This document shows, one piece after another, positions 44,162 through 53,410 of a DNA stretch of 56,700 nucleotides. Numbering within the stretch: the first letter of the stretch is position 1; each line of letters starts with the position of its first letter. The stretch covers positions 1 through 56,700 of the forward strand of contig QEXW01000074.1 of assembly GCA_003130845.1 (NCBI GenBank). The letters are read 5' to 3'. Position numbers and translations under genes: made by a program. A model generated the notes under the pieces. That model made no database searches. It saw nothing but the letters and a program-made list of their open reading frames with translations, and had not been told where the DNA came from. The stretch is from Anaerolineae bacterium (lineage in GTDB: Bacteria > Chloroflexota > Anaerolineae > Anaerolineales > Villigracilaceae).

Positions 44162-45619
44162 TCACAGCTCCAGCGGGGGCAATTTCTCCATCCCCGCTTC
44201 GCGCGCCAAGCGAGAGACCATTTCGAACAATTCCTTTTCCGGTTCTGGCTGCACAGGGCGCCGGTAGGCAGCCAGAATATTTTGTGTTTCTGCTTTGGCG
44301 CGCTGCCAGGCATCTAACGCACCGGCATCCTGCCAAGCGCGAATCGAAGCGCGGTCAATCACGCGCGAGGGCAGGTATTGTTCTTTCGAAAACAAGGCGC
44401 GGGTCTCTTTCTTTTTCAAAAAATCCGCCTTAAATTCAATCCCGGCGAACATCTCAATCGCCAGGGTATCGCTGAGGGCCTGTACGCCGCGCGCCATGCG
44501 CTTGGCCATACCAATGGCTTCGGCATCAAGCACCAGTTTTTCGGGGCTGATGCAAGCCAGGAAATCGAGCATGCCGGCCCCGGAAATCATGTTGATACCA
44601 GCCAAGGCCCCAATCATGGCCGAAACACCGCTCTCTAGGCCGGCCTGATAGTCGGCAATTTTGCCATCTGTCGCACCAAGATACGTGTGCGTAGGAAATC
44701 CCAGCGTTTTCCCCACCTGCGCATAACAGGCGTCAATCATGGCAGTTTCCACCGCGCCCATCGGGGTTGTTCCCTGGCGCATGTCAAAGATAGCAGGTGC
44801 GCCACCCCACACCAAGGGCGCGCCCGGCTGAGCCAATTGGTGAATCACAGCACCCGCCAGACTCTCGGCGGCATGCTGAACCACCGAACCAAGAATGGTG
44901 ACCGGTGCTCCCGCCCCGGCCAGCGGCATGGAAATCATCTCTGCCGGAACGCCCGCTCGTGCCAAATCTATTAGGTTTTGGCAGCCAAATTTGCTCCAAA
45001 TCAGGGGAGGCGTTGGGCAGACATCAAACACTGCCAGCGGTTTCTGCGCCAACGAGGCGCGCCCCCCGGCATACAGCGCCAGCATATCTATCATTACACC
45101 GGTCGTTTGCGCTGAAAAGGCTCCGGTGACGATTGGTTTGGTGGTGTAGAGCAACACCAGATACAGCCGATACCAATCGCCCATAGACTTCGGCACTTCG
45201 TTGCACACCACCGAAGTTGAGACGGCATCGTATGCAGGCAGGCTTTCAGCCACTTGCAAGACGCGCACCAAATGGGGCGTTTCAGAAGGAATGTGTTCCA
45301 GCGTATCCGGGTCTAGGTAATGTACCCCAGAAGAACCGGGGTCAAACTGGACTGTATCACCGCCATAGCGAACCGAGGGCTGCCCCTGCCGGTTGTACAG
45401 GAAAAATTCACGCGGCACACTGGAAACGGCCCGGCGGATGAGCGCTTCGGAAAGTTTCACCACCTCGGTCGTTTCGTTGACATCTGCTCCGGCTTCGGCC
45501 AGCAGTTGACGGGCGGCGGGTAGCTGCACTTTTACGCCGGTCTCACGCAGCAGGTGAAACGCCTCGTCAAGAATGCGGTTGACCAAGTCGGGGGCGAGGA
45601 GTTTGAAATCAGGTTTCAT
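44162..45619 (-). CDS. MttB-family methyltransferase without pyrrolysine (copy A)
   Basis: A 485-aa trimethylamine methyltransferase (MttB) family protein starting at MKPDFKLLAP. GSSGVHYLDPD, TKPIVTGAFSAQTTGV and MVSRLAREAG are among its family-like segments. The reading frame is continuous with no in-frame amber codon, so it is the non-pyrrolysine type, whose studied members demethylate quaternary amines such as glycine betaine or carnitine. It is last in the corrinoid protein/MttB/MttB operon. The substrate is undefined. Confidence 0.85.
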   Translation of the reverse strand: MKPDFKLLAPDLVNRILDEAFHLLRETGVKVQLPAARQLLAEAGADVNETTEVVKLSEALIRRAVSSVPREFFLYNRQGQPSVRYGGDTVQFDPGSSGVHYLDPDTLEHIPSETPHLVRVLQVAESLPAYDAVSTSVVCNEVPKSMGDWYRLYLVLLYTTKPIVTGAFSAQTTGVMIDMLALYAGGRASLAQKPLAVFDVCPTPPLIWSKFGCQNLIDLARAGVPAEMISMPLAGAGAPVTILGSVVQHAAESLAGAVIHQLAQPGAPLVWGGAPAIFDMRQGTTPMGAVETAMIDACYAQVGKTLGFPTHTYLGATDGKIADYQAGLESGVSAMIGALAGINMISGAGMLDFLACISPEKLVLDAEAIGMAKRMARGVQALSDTLAIEMFAGIEFKADFLKKKETRALFSKEQYLPSRVIDRASIRAWQDAGALDAWQRAKAETQNILAAYRRPVQPEPEKELFEMVSRLAREAGMEKLPPLEL

Positions 45620-45654
45620 GGGGGCCTTCTTTGGTGTATCAACGAGAAACGCGC

Positions 45655-47103
45655 CTATCTTTCTTGTGCGGCGATAATTCGCTCGAATTCGCGCACAATG
45701 GCCGGGTCCAGCGGGTCGGGCTGATGGGTTTCGAGCAGATGACGGGCTTTCTGACGCGCCCAATCGCGCGGACCGTCTTTCTTCTCTTCCCACACGTTAT
45801 AGGGGCGGCGGTCGAGATATTCTGGCACAAAAATCTCGCGCATGTGCGCGCGGGTGTGCTTATGCTTCAAAAAGTTTCCGCCCGGTCCCACCTCGCGGAT
45901 GGCCTGCAAGGCCAGTGTTTCTGAATTGACTTCAATGCCTGCCAGCACACGGCGCACGATTTCATAAATTTCACAATCCATCAGCATTTGCTCATAGGAC
46001 CAAATGCGGCTGCCGTGCAGAAAACCCACCCCAAGCAACATGTCTGAAACGACAATCGAAGCCATAAAGGTTGAGAAGGTGTTTTCTAAGCCAGCCTGCC
46101 AGTTTGGCTCTTTGGCACCGGTGGCAAAGGAACCCATCGAAATGGGGATATTGTAAAAATCGGCCAGCACACCACCGGCTGCGCCGAACAGAAAATCTTC
46201 CGGCCCGCCCCCGGTATATGCGCCGGTGCGCAAATCGGAAGCGGTTTGTGCTGCGGCATAAAAAACCGGCGCCCCCGGATAGGCCAACTGAATGAGCGCG
46301 GTAGCCGAAATGACCTCGGCATTGCCCACCACCAAATTACCGGCCAGAGTTGCCGGACCGGTCGTCAGGCAGGCGGACATGGTCATAAACCCAACCGGCA
46401 GACCAGCCTGCGCGCCAATCAGCGCAGCATCCAGGCTGCCAGCATCATGCCCCAGGGGAGGCGCGGTGCATTGCATCAGCGAAAGGACAGGCCGTTGACG
46501 CAAGGCTTCACGGCTGCCGACCAAAACGGTGGCCATCTCAACAGCGGCCTTGGCTTCGCTTTCGTTGTAAATGCTCTCGGTTTGCACGTGCTTGGTCGAG
46601 TTGCGCCAAACGGCGGCAATTTCATGCAGGCCGCGCGTATGCGCAGGTTTATCTTGCGCAGAAAGCGCCACCCAATGAAAAGCCACCTGCTCCAGCGCAT
46701 CGGCCACACGGGCAATCTCCTCCACATCTTGCAAGCGAGAACGCCGGCGCTCACCGCTGTACAAGTCAATGATTTCCACACCGCAGCCATCGGTGCCAAC
46801 CCAGACATGTTTGCCATCCAGCGGCAAATCCTGCGTTGCGTCACGCGCGGCGAGGGTGTACATGGCAGGAGCCTGCTTGAGCGCCGCTTCAATCAGGTGC
46901 GCGGGGGCTTTGACAATGCCCGTTTTGGCATCCACGTGCGCCCCATGCGCCGCCCAAATCTCCTGCGCACGCCGCGAAGGAAAACGCACCCCCACCGTTT
47001 CGATGACTTCCAGAGTGGCCTGATGAATCCGCTGCACTTCTTCAGGAGTGAACAGATTCAGGCTCAGTTTGGGATTGGCCACCGCCTTGAGAATGCCTGC
47101 CAT
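45655..47103 (-). CDS. MttB-family methyltransferase without pyrrolysine (copy B)
   Basis: A 482-aa MttB-family protein. It has the family's overall length and layout (LFTPEEVQRIHQATLEVIETVGV near the start in two blocks, GSREALRQRPVLSLM and GGPEDFLFGAAGG in the middle). It has no in-frame amber codon. It diverges clearly from copy A, so the pair may have different substrates or work in sequence. It starts eight bases after the corrinoid protein stop. Confidence 0.85.
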   Translation of the reverse strand: MAGILKAVANPKLSLNLFTPEEVQRIHQATLEVIETVGVRFPSRRAQEIWAAHGAHVDAKTGIVKAPAHLIEAALKQAPAMYTLAARDATQDLPLDGKHVWVGTDGCGVEIIDLYSGERRRSRLQDVEEIARVADALEQVAFHWVALSAQDKPAHTRGLHEIAAVWRNSTKHVQTESIYNESEAKAAVEMATVLVGSREALRQRPVLSLMQCTAPPLGHDAGSLDAALIGAQAGLPVGFMTMSACLTTGPATLAGNLVVGNAEVISATALIQLAYPGAPVFYAAAQTASDLRTGAYTGGGPEDFLFGAAGGVLADFYNIPISMGSFATGAKEPNWQAGLENTFSTFMASIVVSDMLLGVGFLHGSRIWSYEQMLMDCEIYEIVRRVLAGIEVNSETLALQAIREVGPGGNFLKHKHTRAHMREIFVPEYLDRRPYNVWEEKKDGPRDWARQKARHLLETHQPDPLDPAIVREFERIIAAQER

Positions 47104-47111
47104 ACGGCCTC

Positions 47112-47756
47112 CTATGCCAACCCCATCAACCGTTTGGCCACCGCCACCGCCCCCACCGCGTCCTCACTATAACCGTGCGCGCCGATTTCCTGCGCCCAAC
47201 CCTGTGTGACAGGTGCGCCTCCCACCATTACTTTGGCCGAGACATTGCTATCTTGCAAGGCTTCAATCACATCTTTTTGGCGCACCATCGTGGTCGTCAG
47301 CAAGGCGCTAATCGCAATAATATCGGCGTTGACTTCGCGCGCTTTCTCAACGAAAGTCATCACCGGCACATCCACGCCCAAATCATAAACCTGGAAACCA
47401 CTGGCCGAAAGCATGGTCGCCACCAAGGTTTTACCGATTTCGTGAATATCACCTTCAATCGTGCCAATCACCACTTTCCCCAAAATTTGGCGTTCGGTGC
47501 CACGCTTGGCAAATTCCGGCTCTAACACGGCCACGGCGGCTTTCATCGCTTCGCCAGCGACCACTAGCTCGGGCAAGAACATCTCCCCTTGGGCAAATTG
47601 CTCGCCCACGTAATTTACGCCCGGCACAAAGCCTTGGTTAAGAGCAACCAGCGGGTCAAGACCCTGGGCAATGGCCTGCTGGACCAACGCAGCGGCCTGC
47701 TCAGGGTCACCATCTATAATCGATTGACGCATGGCGTCGAACAAGTCTTGAGACAT
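47112..47756 (-). CDS. Corrinoid (cobalamin-binding) methyl-carrier protein
   Basis: A 214-aa MtbC/MtmC-type protein. Residues 1-85 form the helical cap domain and about 90-214 the B12-binding domain, with GDIHEIGKTLV giving the DxHxxG motif whose His binds cobalt, then the SALLTTTM and VGGAPVT segments. It takes a methyl group from the two MttB-type enzymes and would pass it to tetrahydrofolate or CoM through a second methyltransferase not found here. It is the first gene of the operon, preceded by GGAGG. Confidence 0.92.
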   Translation of the reverse strand: MSQDLFDAMRQSIIDGDPEQAAALVQQAIAQGLDPLVALNQGFVPGVNYVGEQFAQGEMFLPELVVAGEAMKAAVAVLEPEFAKRGTERQILGKVVIGTIEGDIHEIGKTLVATMLSASGFQVYDLGVDVPVMTFVEKAREVNADIIAISALLTTTMVRQKDVIEALQDSNVSAKVMVGGAPVTQGWAQEIGAHGYSEDAVGAVAVAKRLMGLA

Positions 47757-47875
47757 AACTCCTCCAGAGTAAAAAATTGCACGCACGGCTGCAACCATTC
47801 TAGCGCGATTCGTTACAAGGGTCAATCTGAACACTGTAATCCTTTGCGTATGACATCATTCATGCCGAATATCGT

Positions 47876-47881
47876 TATAAT
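47876..47881 (+). promoter_or_regulatory. -10 box of the Lrp/AsnC gene
   Basis: A TATAAT 65 bp before the ATG, in the divergent region between the corrinoid operon and the regulator gene. Confidence 0.5.
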
Positions 47882-47946
47882 TAGGGCAACGCGCTTTGTT
47901 TTTGCCTGTCAGACCACATCAACCCATTTCACCCCGGAAAACCCTT

Positions 47947-48402
47947 ATGGACGAACTCGACCGCCGCATCCTGCAACTCTTACAAGAAGATGGCCGCACC
48001 CCGTTTACGCAATTGGCGAAAAAAATCGGCCTTTCAGAGACCGCTGTCCGCTTTCGCTACAAAAATCTGGTTGAACAAGGAGTTGTGCGCACCGTATCCA
48101 TTGTTGACCCCTACGCACTCGATTTCCAAGCCCCCGCGTTGATTCACATCGCCGTTGAGGCTGGACAATTGGAAGCGGTCGCCCGACAAGTGGCCGACCT
48201 GCCCGAAACAGCCTATCTAATCGGCACGCTCGGCCCCTACGATTTGCTGGCTGAAGTCTATTGCCGCAATCTCAAACATCTCTCCGAGCTGGTGACTCAA
48301 CGCATTCAGGCCATTCCTGGCGTGCGCAGCACAGCGACCTCGATGGTGGCGCAGGTATACAAGCTGAGTTACCGCTGGTCTCCCTCGCCGGAGGAAACAT
48401 AA
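47947..48402 (+). CDS. Lrp/AsnC family transcription regulator
   Basis: A 151-aa regulator starting at MDELDRRILQLLQEDGR. Residues 1-60 form the AsnC-type winged HTH (FTQLAKKIGLSETAVRFRY), and about 70-150 the ligand-binding RAM domain (ETAYLIGTLGPYDLLAEV). Divergent placement next to the methyltransferase operon makes that operon a candidate target, with an amino acid or amine as ligand. No operator was identified. Confidence 0.9.
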   Translation: MDELDRRILQLLQEDGRTPFTQLAKKIGLSETAVRFRYKNLVEQGVVRTVSIVDPYALDFQAPALIHIAVEAGQLEAVARQVADLPETAYLIGTLGPYDLLAEVYCRNLKHLSELVTQRIQAIPGVRSTATSMVAQVYKLSYRWSPSPEET

Positions 48403-48981
48403 ATGTCAAGCGATGCTGTGAACTCAAAGCCAGCCTTGCGCCAGCGCTGCCGCGCCCTGCGCCGCGAACTGGGCCAGGAAACCCGCCAACGCGCCAGCCA
48501 AGCCATTTGCGCACATCTCGCCGCCTGGCAGGTCTTCCAGCGCGCTGAAACCATCCTGACCTATATGCCGATGAAAGCCGAAGTGGATTTGCGCCCGCTG
48601 CTAGAACAATTCCCCGCCAAACGCTGGCTCTTACCGCGCATCGTGCCGGAGGAAGAGCACCGCATGGACTTTCACCTCTACGACCCAGCGCGGCTGGTCC
48701 TGCACCCGTTTGGAATGGCCGAACCCGCGGCGGATTTGCCGGTTGTTGCGGCGACAGAAATTGAACTGGTCCTCGTGCCGGGGCTGGCCTACGACCGCCT
48801 GGGCTGGCGGCTGGGCTACGGCGGCGGCTATTACGACCGCTTCCTGGCCAGATTTAACGGCATCAGCGTGGGGGTGACCTACCAGGCGCTGCTGTTGGAA
48901 GCCGTTCCGCATGGCGAACACGATGTGCCGGTGGGGTGGATTGTGACAGAAAACGGCATACTTCAGAGTCAACCAGCCTGA
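48403..48981 (+). CDS. 5-formyltetrahydrofolate cyclo-ligase
   Basis: A 192-aa enzyme of the MTHFS family, converting 5-formyl-THF to 5,10-methenyl-THF with ATP. The N-terminal KPALRQRCRALRREL, then MPMKAEVDLRPLL and the C-terminal LGYGGGYYDRFLA are family signatures. It starts directly after the Lrp gene stop. Its link to one-carbon folate chemistry matches the neighbouring corrinoid methyltransferases. Confidence 0.92.
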   Translation: MSSDAVNSKPALRQRCRALRRELGQETRQRASQAICAHLAAWQVFQRAETILTYMPMKAEVDLRPLLEQFPAKRWLLPRIVPEEEHRMDFHLYDPARLVLHPFGMAEPAADLPVVAATEIELVLVPGLAYDRLGWRLGYGGGYYDRFLARFNGISVGVTYQALLLEAVPHGEHDVPVGWIVTENGILQSQPA

Positions 48982-49074
48982 TTGGTTTCTTTACACAACC
49001 TTCACATTCCCTTTTTTGAAACTGTACAAATAAAAATTACACTATGAGCAACCAACCCAAACAAGGAGTTGCTC

Positions 49075-49971
49075 ATGATAACGGTATTCGGCAAAAAGAT
49101 ACGGCTCTTTCGCCCGCGCACTATCTGGCTGCGCAACGTGGTGCAGTTTTTCTTCTTTGGCTTCATCGCGCTGATTGCGGTCAACCACACCCTGGCCGAG
49201 ACGGGTGGCGGGATTCCTTTCCTCTCCACCGCTTCACTTCACGCGCTGTGCCCCTTTGGCGGGGTGGTGACCATTTACCAGTACGCCACCGCCGGGACGT
49301 TCGTGCAAAAAATCCACGAATCGGCCTTCATCCTGATGATTCTCGGCTTCCTGCTGGCGATTCTGTTCGGCCCGGTTTTTTGCGGCTGGGTCTGCCCGCT
49401 GGGGACGGTGCAGGAATGGGTCAGCAAACTCGGCAAAAAGTTATTCCGCCGCCGGTTCAATCACTTCGTCCCCGCCAAACTGGATAACCTTTTGCGCTAC
49501 CTGCGCTACGGCGTGCTGGCCTGGGTGCTGTACATGACTGCCGCCACCGGCACGCTCATTTTTGCCGAATACGACCCCTACTTTGCCCTGTTCAACTTCT
49601 GGAGCGATGAAGTCGCCGTCGCCGGTCTCGCCATTTTGGGCGTTACGCTCGGCCTGTCGCTATTCGTGGAGCGCCCGTGGTGCAAATATGCCTGTCCGTA
49701 TGGCGCGGTGCTTGGCATCAGCAACCTGTTGCGGGTCTTCAGCATCCGCCGGGTGCAGGCCACCTGCAAAGCCGATGGCGCCTGCAACATCGTCTGCCCC
49801 ATGAACATCCCGGTCGATACCCAAACCACCGTCCGCGACCACCAGTGCATCTCTTGTCTCGAATGTACTTCCGAAGCCATCTGCCCGGTCGCCAAAACCG
49901 TCGTATTCTCCACCCCACTCCCCAAGAAAGCCCAGGAACTCCCCGTCCTGAACCTGCGAGGTGTGAAATGA
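49075..49971 (+). CDS. NapH-like membrane ferredoxin
   Basis: A 298-aa protein with about four membrane segments (24-45, 75-110, 145-165, 180-200). Two CPLG/CPYG loops (CGWVCPLGTVQEW, CKYACPYGAVLG) carry cysteines next to helices as in NapH/YccM/RdxA-type proteins, and the C-terminus has two [4Fe-4S] motifs (CNIVCPMN, CISCLECTSEAICP). It moves electrons across or along the membrane, usually between quinones and a periplasmic or cytoplasmic partner. It overlaps the next gene by four bases. The ATG at 49075 has an AAGGAG site. Confidence 0.87.
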   Translation: MITVFGKKIRLFRPRTIWLRNVVQFFFFGFIALIAVNHTLAETGGGIPFLSTASLHALCPFGGVVTIYQYATAGTFVQKIHESAFILMILGFLLAILFGPVFCGWVCPLGTVQEWVSKLGKKLFRRRFNHFVPAKLDNLLRYLRYGVLAWVLYMTAATGTLIFAEYDPYFALFNFWSDEVAVAGLAILGVTLGLSLFVERPWCKYACPYGAVLGISNLLRVFSIRRVQATCKADGACNIVCPMNIPVDTQTTVRDHQCISCLECTSEAICPVAKTVVFSTPLPKKAQELPVLNLRGVK

Positions 49972-50738
49972 CCCTGACCTCCAAACCCCTGGCTGCCATT
50001 GTGCTGGTCATCCTGTTCGGCGGCATCCTCTTCACCATGGCCATGGGCTGGTGGAAAACCGAAAGCACCAAAGAAGCCGCAAAATTCACCAGCGGTGAGT
50101 TTGCCGGGCAGGCCAACCCCGCCGATATTCGCGGCTCGTACACCTTTGGCGATGTGGAAAAGAACTTCGGCATCCCCTCCAGCGTGCTGGCCCAGGCCTT
50201 TGGCGTGACCGACTCCAACCCGGCGGCCTTCCCGGTCAAAAATCTCGAAACCCTCTATGCCGAAAGCGAACTGGAGGTTGGCACGGCCTCGGTGCGCCTG
50301 TTCGTGGCCTTCTACAAAAACCTGCCTTTCGATTTGAGCACCGATATTTACCTGCCGGAAAGCGCGGCGGAACTGCTCAAAGAACAGAATCTCACGCCGG
50401 AACAGGTTGCCTATCTCGAAACACACATCGCCCCATCAGCCGCCGCCGGAGCAGACGCCCCGCAGCCTGCCTCCACGCCCTTGGCGGATTCTCCCTCCAC
50501 GCCTGCGCCCACCGCTGCAGCGACTCATACCACCAGCGAAAGCGACCGCACCATCAAAGGCAAAACCACCTTCGGCGAAATCCTGGCCTGGGGTGTGCCG
50601 CGCGAAACTATAGAAGCCATCCTGGGCGGCCCGCTGCCGGCCCCCTCCGTGACGCCCAAAGATTACTGCCTGCAACATGGATTGAGTTTCGAGGACATCA
50701 AAACCAAACTGCAAGCCGAAGTAGACAAACGCAAGTGA
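49968..50738 (+). CDS. Anchored exported protein with duplicated TFGE-type motif
   Basis: A 256-aa protein coupled to the NapH-like gene by ATGA overlap. One N-terminal membrane segment (about 8-28) is followed by an external domain. Two related modules occur: IRGSYTFGDVEKNFGIPSSV at about 50 and IKGKTTFGEILAWGVPRETI at about 205, separated by an Ala/Pro linker. The motif looks like a small helical unit repeated to bind something; the family is not recognised. The coupling suggests it assists the ferredoxin. Confidence 0.7.
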   Translation: MTLTSKPLAAIVLVILFGGILFTMAMGWWKTESTKEAAKFTSGEFAGQANPADIRGSYTFGDVEKNFGIPSSVLAQAFGVTDSNPAAFPVKNLETLYAESELEVGTASVRLFVAFYKNLPFDLSTDIYLPESAAELLKEQNLTPEQVAYLETHIAPSAAAGADAPQPASTPLADSPSTPAPTAAATHTTSESDRTIKGKTTFGEILAWGVPRETIEAILGGPLPAPSVTPKDYCLQHGLSFEDIKTKLQAEVDKRK

Positions 50739-50749
50739 CCTGTCGTTTT

Positions 50750-51640
50750 TTACAGCAACAACCCCACAGCAAACAAGACAGCATAAAGCAATGCCAGTTG
50801 GGCCGTGCGCGCGAGGGTCTGGTTGAGCGCGCGGCCTTCGGTGTGGGCAAATTCGCGGTAGAGAATGACCGCCTGCGGAATGGAGAGCCAGGTCAGTAAA
50901 ACGCCCCAAGAGGCCAGGCCAAAGCTCCACAGGCCAAACGGCACCAGGTACGCGCCCAGCAGGCAGGCCAGGTATTCGGTCAACATGGCTTCGCGCCCCA
51001 ACAAGACGGCCAGGGTGCGCTTGTTGGTCTTGCCATCGGTCGGAATATCGCGGGTGTTGTTGACCACCAGGATGTTGACGATGAGCAATCCTATCGGCAC
51101 GGCAGCCCACCAGGCGGCGGGGGTGACGGTCCCCGTCTGGGCGTAATACGTCCCACACACGGCGGCCAGGCCAAAGGACAAGAACACGAACAGGTCGCCC
51201 AGGGCGTTGTAGCCGTAGGGAAAGGGGCCGCCGGTGTAGGCCAGCGCCGCCACGATGATGGCAATTCCCAAGGCCAGCACCGGCCAACCGCGCAGGTAGA
51301 TGAGATATAACCCAAGCAGAGAGGCCAGTCCGAAGATGACGACGAGTGCAAGCCGCATTTGGGCCGGCGAGACCTGCCCGGTGGCGGTGACGCGTGGCGG
51401 GCCGAGGCGGTCGGGGGTATCGGCCCCGCGCTCGTGGTCAAACAGGTCGTTGGCAAAGTTCGCACCGATTTGCATGAGCAGCGAGATGAGCAGGCAGGCC
51501 AGCGCCACCAGTGGTTGGAAGACGCCATCGCGCCAGGCTAGGGCTGCCGCCACCAGCACCGGCGCAGCCGCAGCGGGCAGGGTGCGCGGACGGGCGGCTT
51601 GAATCCAGGTAGAGAGGGGGATGTGGGAAACGTAGGTCAT
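50750..51640 (-). CDS. menA: 1,4-dihydroxy-2-naphthoate polyprenyltransferase
   Basis: A 296-aa UbiA-family protein with about eight membrane helices. NFANDLFDHERGAD near residue 63 is the first NDxxDxxxD Mg-diphosphate motif, and NNTRDIPTDGKTNKRT near 190 the second, in the form seen in MenA. It joins the prenyl chain to the naphthoate ring, so this organism likely makes menaquinone. It is divergent from the next gene. Confidence 0.93.
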   Translation of the reverse strand: MTYVSHIPLSTWIQAARPRTLPAAAAPVLVAAALAWRDGVFQPLVALACLLISLLMQIGANFANDLFDHERGADTPDRLGPPRVTATGQVSPAQMRLALVVIFGLASLLGLYLIYLRGWPVLALGIAIIVAALAYTGGPFPYGYNALGDLFVFLSFGLAAVCGTYYAQTGTVTPAAWWAAVPIGLLIVNILVVNNTRDIPTDGKTNKRTLAVLLGREAMLTEYLACLLGAYLVPFGLWSFGLASWGVLLTWLSIPQAVILYREFAHTEGRALNQTLARTAQLALLYAVLFAVGLLL

Positions 51641-51704
51641 GGTTGAATTGGGTGGATTCTACCAGCAGTGCCGCCAATCCTGGCACTTTGTCGCCGAATG
51701 CTTG

Positions 51705-51710
51705 TATAAT
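51705..51710 (+). promoter_or_regulatory. -10 box of the 51741 gene
   Basis: A perfect TATAAT 30 bp before the ATG, followed by AAGGAAG as ribosome site. It lies in the gap divergent to menA. Confidence 0.55.
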
Positions 51711-51740
51711 CCCGCTACATCAACGCACAAGGAAGAACCC

Positions 51741-52145
51741 ATGACCTACAACAAATTCTTGCGATACGTCCTGATTTTTGAAGCGGTGGCACTCAACTTT
51801 GGCACCGGCCTGTTGTGCCTGGCAGCCCCGGCCACCTTCGTGGCACAGTTTGCCGCCGAAAGCCTGCCCCCCGTCCCGCTGGAACTGATTCGCTGGTACG
51901 GCGTTCTCTTGTGGGTGCTGACCTTCTTCGTCCTGCGCATTTTGCCCGCCAACGACAATCGCCTGCTCGCCCCGGCGGTAGAAGCGCTCCTGTTTGGCGA
52001 CCTCATCCATCTCGTAGCAATTTACCTGTACTACCAGGCGCGCCCGGAGTGGAACTTTTCGTTCCTTCTCATGTTGTTCTTCACCGTTACGCTGGCTACC
52101 CTGCGCTCGGTGTGGGTATACCGCTATTACCGAAACACGCTCTAA
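51741..52145 (+). CDS. Four-helix membrane protein, unknown function
   Basis: A 134-aa hydrophobic protein with about four membrane segments (8-30, 50-72, 80-100, 106-126). MTYNKFLRYVLIFEAVALNFG is the start chosen, since a longer frame upstream crosses the promoter. No motif is recognised. It lies six bases before rsmG and may be transcribed with it. Confidence 0.7.
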   Translation: MTYNKFLRYVLIFEAVALNFGTGLLCLAAPATFVAQFAAESLPPVPLELIRWYGVLLWVLTFFVLRILPANDNRLLAPAVEALLFGDLIHLVAIYLYYQARPEWNFSFLLMLFFTVTLATLRSVWVYRYYRNTL

Positions 52146-52151
52146 CCCGGC

Positions 52152-52865
52152 ATGGAAAAACTGGCCCGTGATGCGCTCCAGATGTTCGGCATTTCGCTTT
52201 CGACGCGGCAGATTGCCCAACTGACCACGTATGAACGCGAATTGCTCGAGTGGAATCAAAAATTCAACCTAACCGCCATCCGGGATGTAGATGGAATCCG
52301 CGCCAAGCATTTTCTGGATTCGATGTCCTGCGCCCTGGCCTGGCGGGAACACATTCCCCGGCGGCTGGTGGATGTCGGCACGGGCGCAGGCTTCCCTGGC
52401 ATTGTGCTGAAAATCCTATACCCTAGCATCAAACTGACCTTGGTCGAATCGGTCGGAAAGAAAGCCAACTTCTGCGCTCACATCATCCAAACCCTTGGGT
52501 TAGATGGCGTGGAAGTGCTGACCGCCCGCGCCGAAGAGGTAGGGCGCGACCCCAAACACCGCGAAACCTACGATTGGGCCGTAGCGCGCGCGGTTGCTAA
52601 CCTGCCCGTCTTGGCCGAATACCTGCTGCCGCTGGTTCGGGTGGGCGGTGTGATGCTGGCACAAAAAGGCGAAAGTGGCCCGGCAGAAGCGCAGGCCGCT
52701 GAACGGGCCTTCAAGCTGCTTGGCGGCCGCATGCGCCAACTCATCCCGGTGGAACTGCCCGGCGTGGCCGAAGAACGTTATCTGGTCATCGTGGATAAAC
52801 CCGCCGCCACCCCACCGGCCTACCCGCGCAAGGCCGGCCTGCCCGCCAAAAAACCCCTGGTATGA
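52152..52865 (+). CDS. rsmG: 16S rRNA (guanine-527-N7) methyltransferase RsmG
   Basis: A 237-aa SAM-dependent enzyme. WNQKFNLTAIRD near residue 36 and RLVDVGTGAGFPGIVLKI near 72 are RsmG signatures, and DWAVARAVANLPVLAEYLLP near 140 is further family sequence. It methylates G527 of 16S rRNA. A Pro-rich tail extends the usual C-terminus. Confidence 0.96.
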   Translation: MEKLARDALQMFGISLSTRQIAQLTTYERELLEWNQKFNLTAIRDVDGIRAKHFLDSMSCALAWREHIPRRLVDVGTGAGFPGIVLKILYPSIKLTLVESVGKKANFCAHIIQTLGLDGVEVLTARAEEVGRDPKHRETYDWAVARAVANLPVLAEYLLPLVRVGGVMLAQKGESGPAEAQAAERAFKLLGGRMRQLIPVELPGVAEERYLVIVDKPAATPPAYPRKAGLPAKKPLV

Positions 52866-53410
52866 GCCGTTATCATCCTCTGCTCATCCTCCTGCACTGG
52901 CTTTCGGCCCTGCTGATTTTCGCTGCGTTCCTGCTGGGCATGTTCGCGCTGGCCGAAAAGCCCAATACGCCGGAAAAAATCGTTCCGCTGGGCGTTCACA
53001 TTGCGCTCGGAACGCTCACCCTGCTGCTGACAGTCATCCGATTCATCGTGCGTCGGGTCACGCACAAGCCGCTGCGCCGGGTGAAGCCTGCGCTTTCCAA
53101 GCCCAAACCGCTGATTGTGACGATGGCCGAACCGGTGCAATATCTCCTGTACCTGTTCACCTTCCTGATGTCGTTGACCGGCATCGGGCTGACGCTTCAG
53201 GCGGGGGTCTTGACCGGCTCTGGCATCCGCCTGCCCGCTGATTTTTACGCTTTCTCCCTGCGGGCAGTGCATGGCGCGCTTTCGACCATTCTTTTTGTGC
53301 TGATTGTGCTACACCTGCTCACCTGGGTTTACTTCCAGTTTATTCGGGGTGAAAACGCCTTAGCGTGGATGTGGTTCCGCGCGAAAAAGAAAGACACCCC
53401 CTCGGAGTGA
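52862..53410 (+). CDS. Cytochrome b561-like membrane protein
   Basis: A 182-aa protein overlapping rsmG by four bases. Four membrane segments (about 7-28, 42-62, 92-112, 142-165) carry histidines placed for two haem b groups: HWL near 13, HIALG near 47, HGAL near 139 and HLLTW near 153. This is the bacterial cytochrome b561 (YodB-like) pattern. It may move electrons between quinones and periplasmic partners. Its pairing with rsmG looks incidental. Confidence 0.87.
   Translation: MSRYHPLLILLHWLSALLIFAAFLLGMFALAEKPNTPEKIVPLGVHIALGTLTLLLTVIRFIVRRVTHKPLRRVKPALSKPKPLIVTMAEPVQYLLYLFTFLMSLTGIGLTLQAGVLTGSGIRLPADFYAFSLRAVHGALSTILFVLIVLHLLTWVYFQFIRGENALAWMWFRAKKKDTPSE

Noticed and set aside
44162-47103. 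Pyrrolysine-containing trimethylamine methyltransferases
   Set aside because: Both frames are full length without an in-frame TAG, so these are the non-pyrrolysine members of the family.
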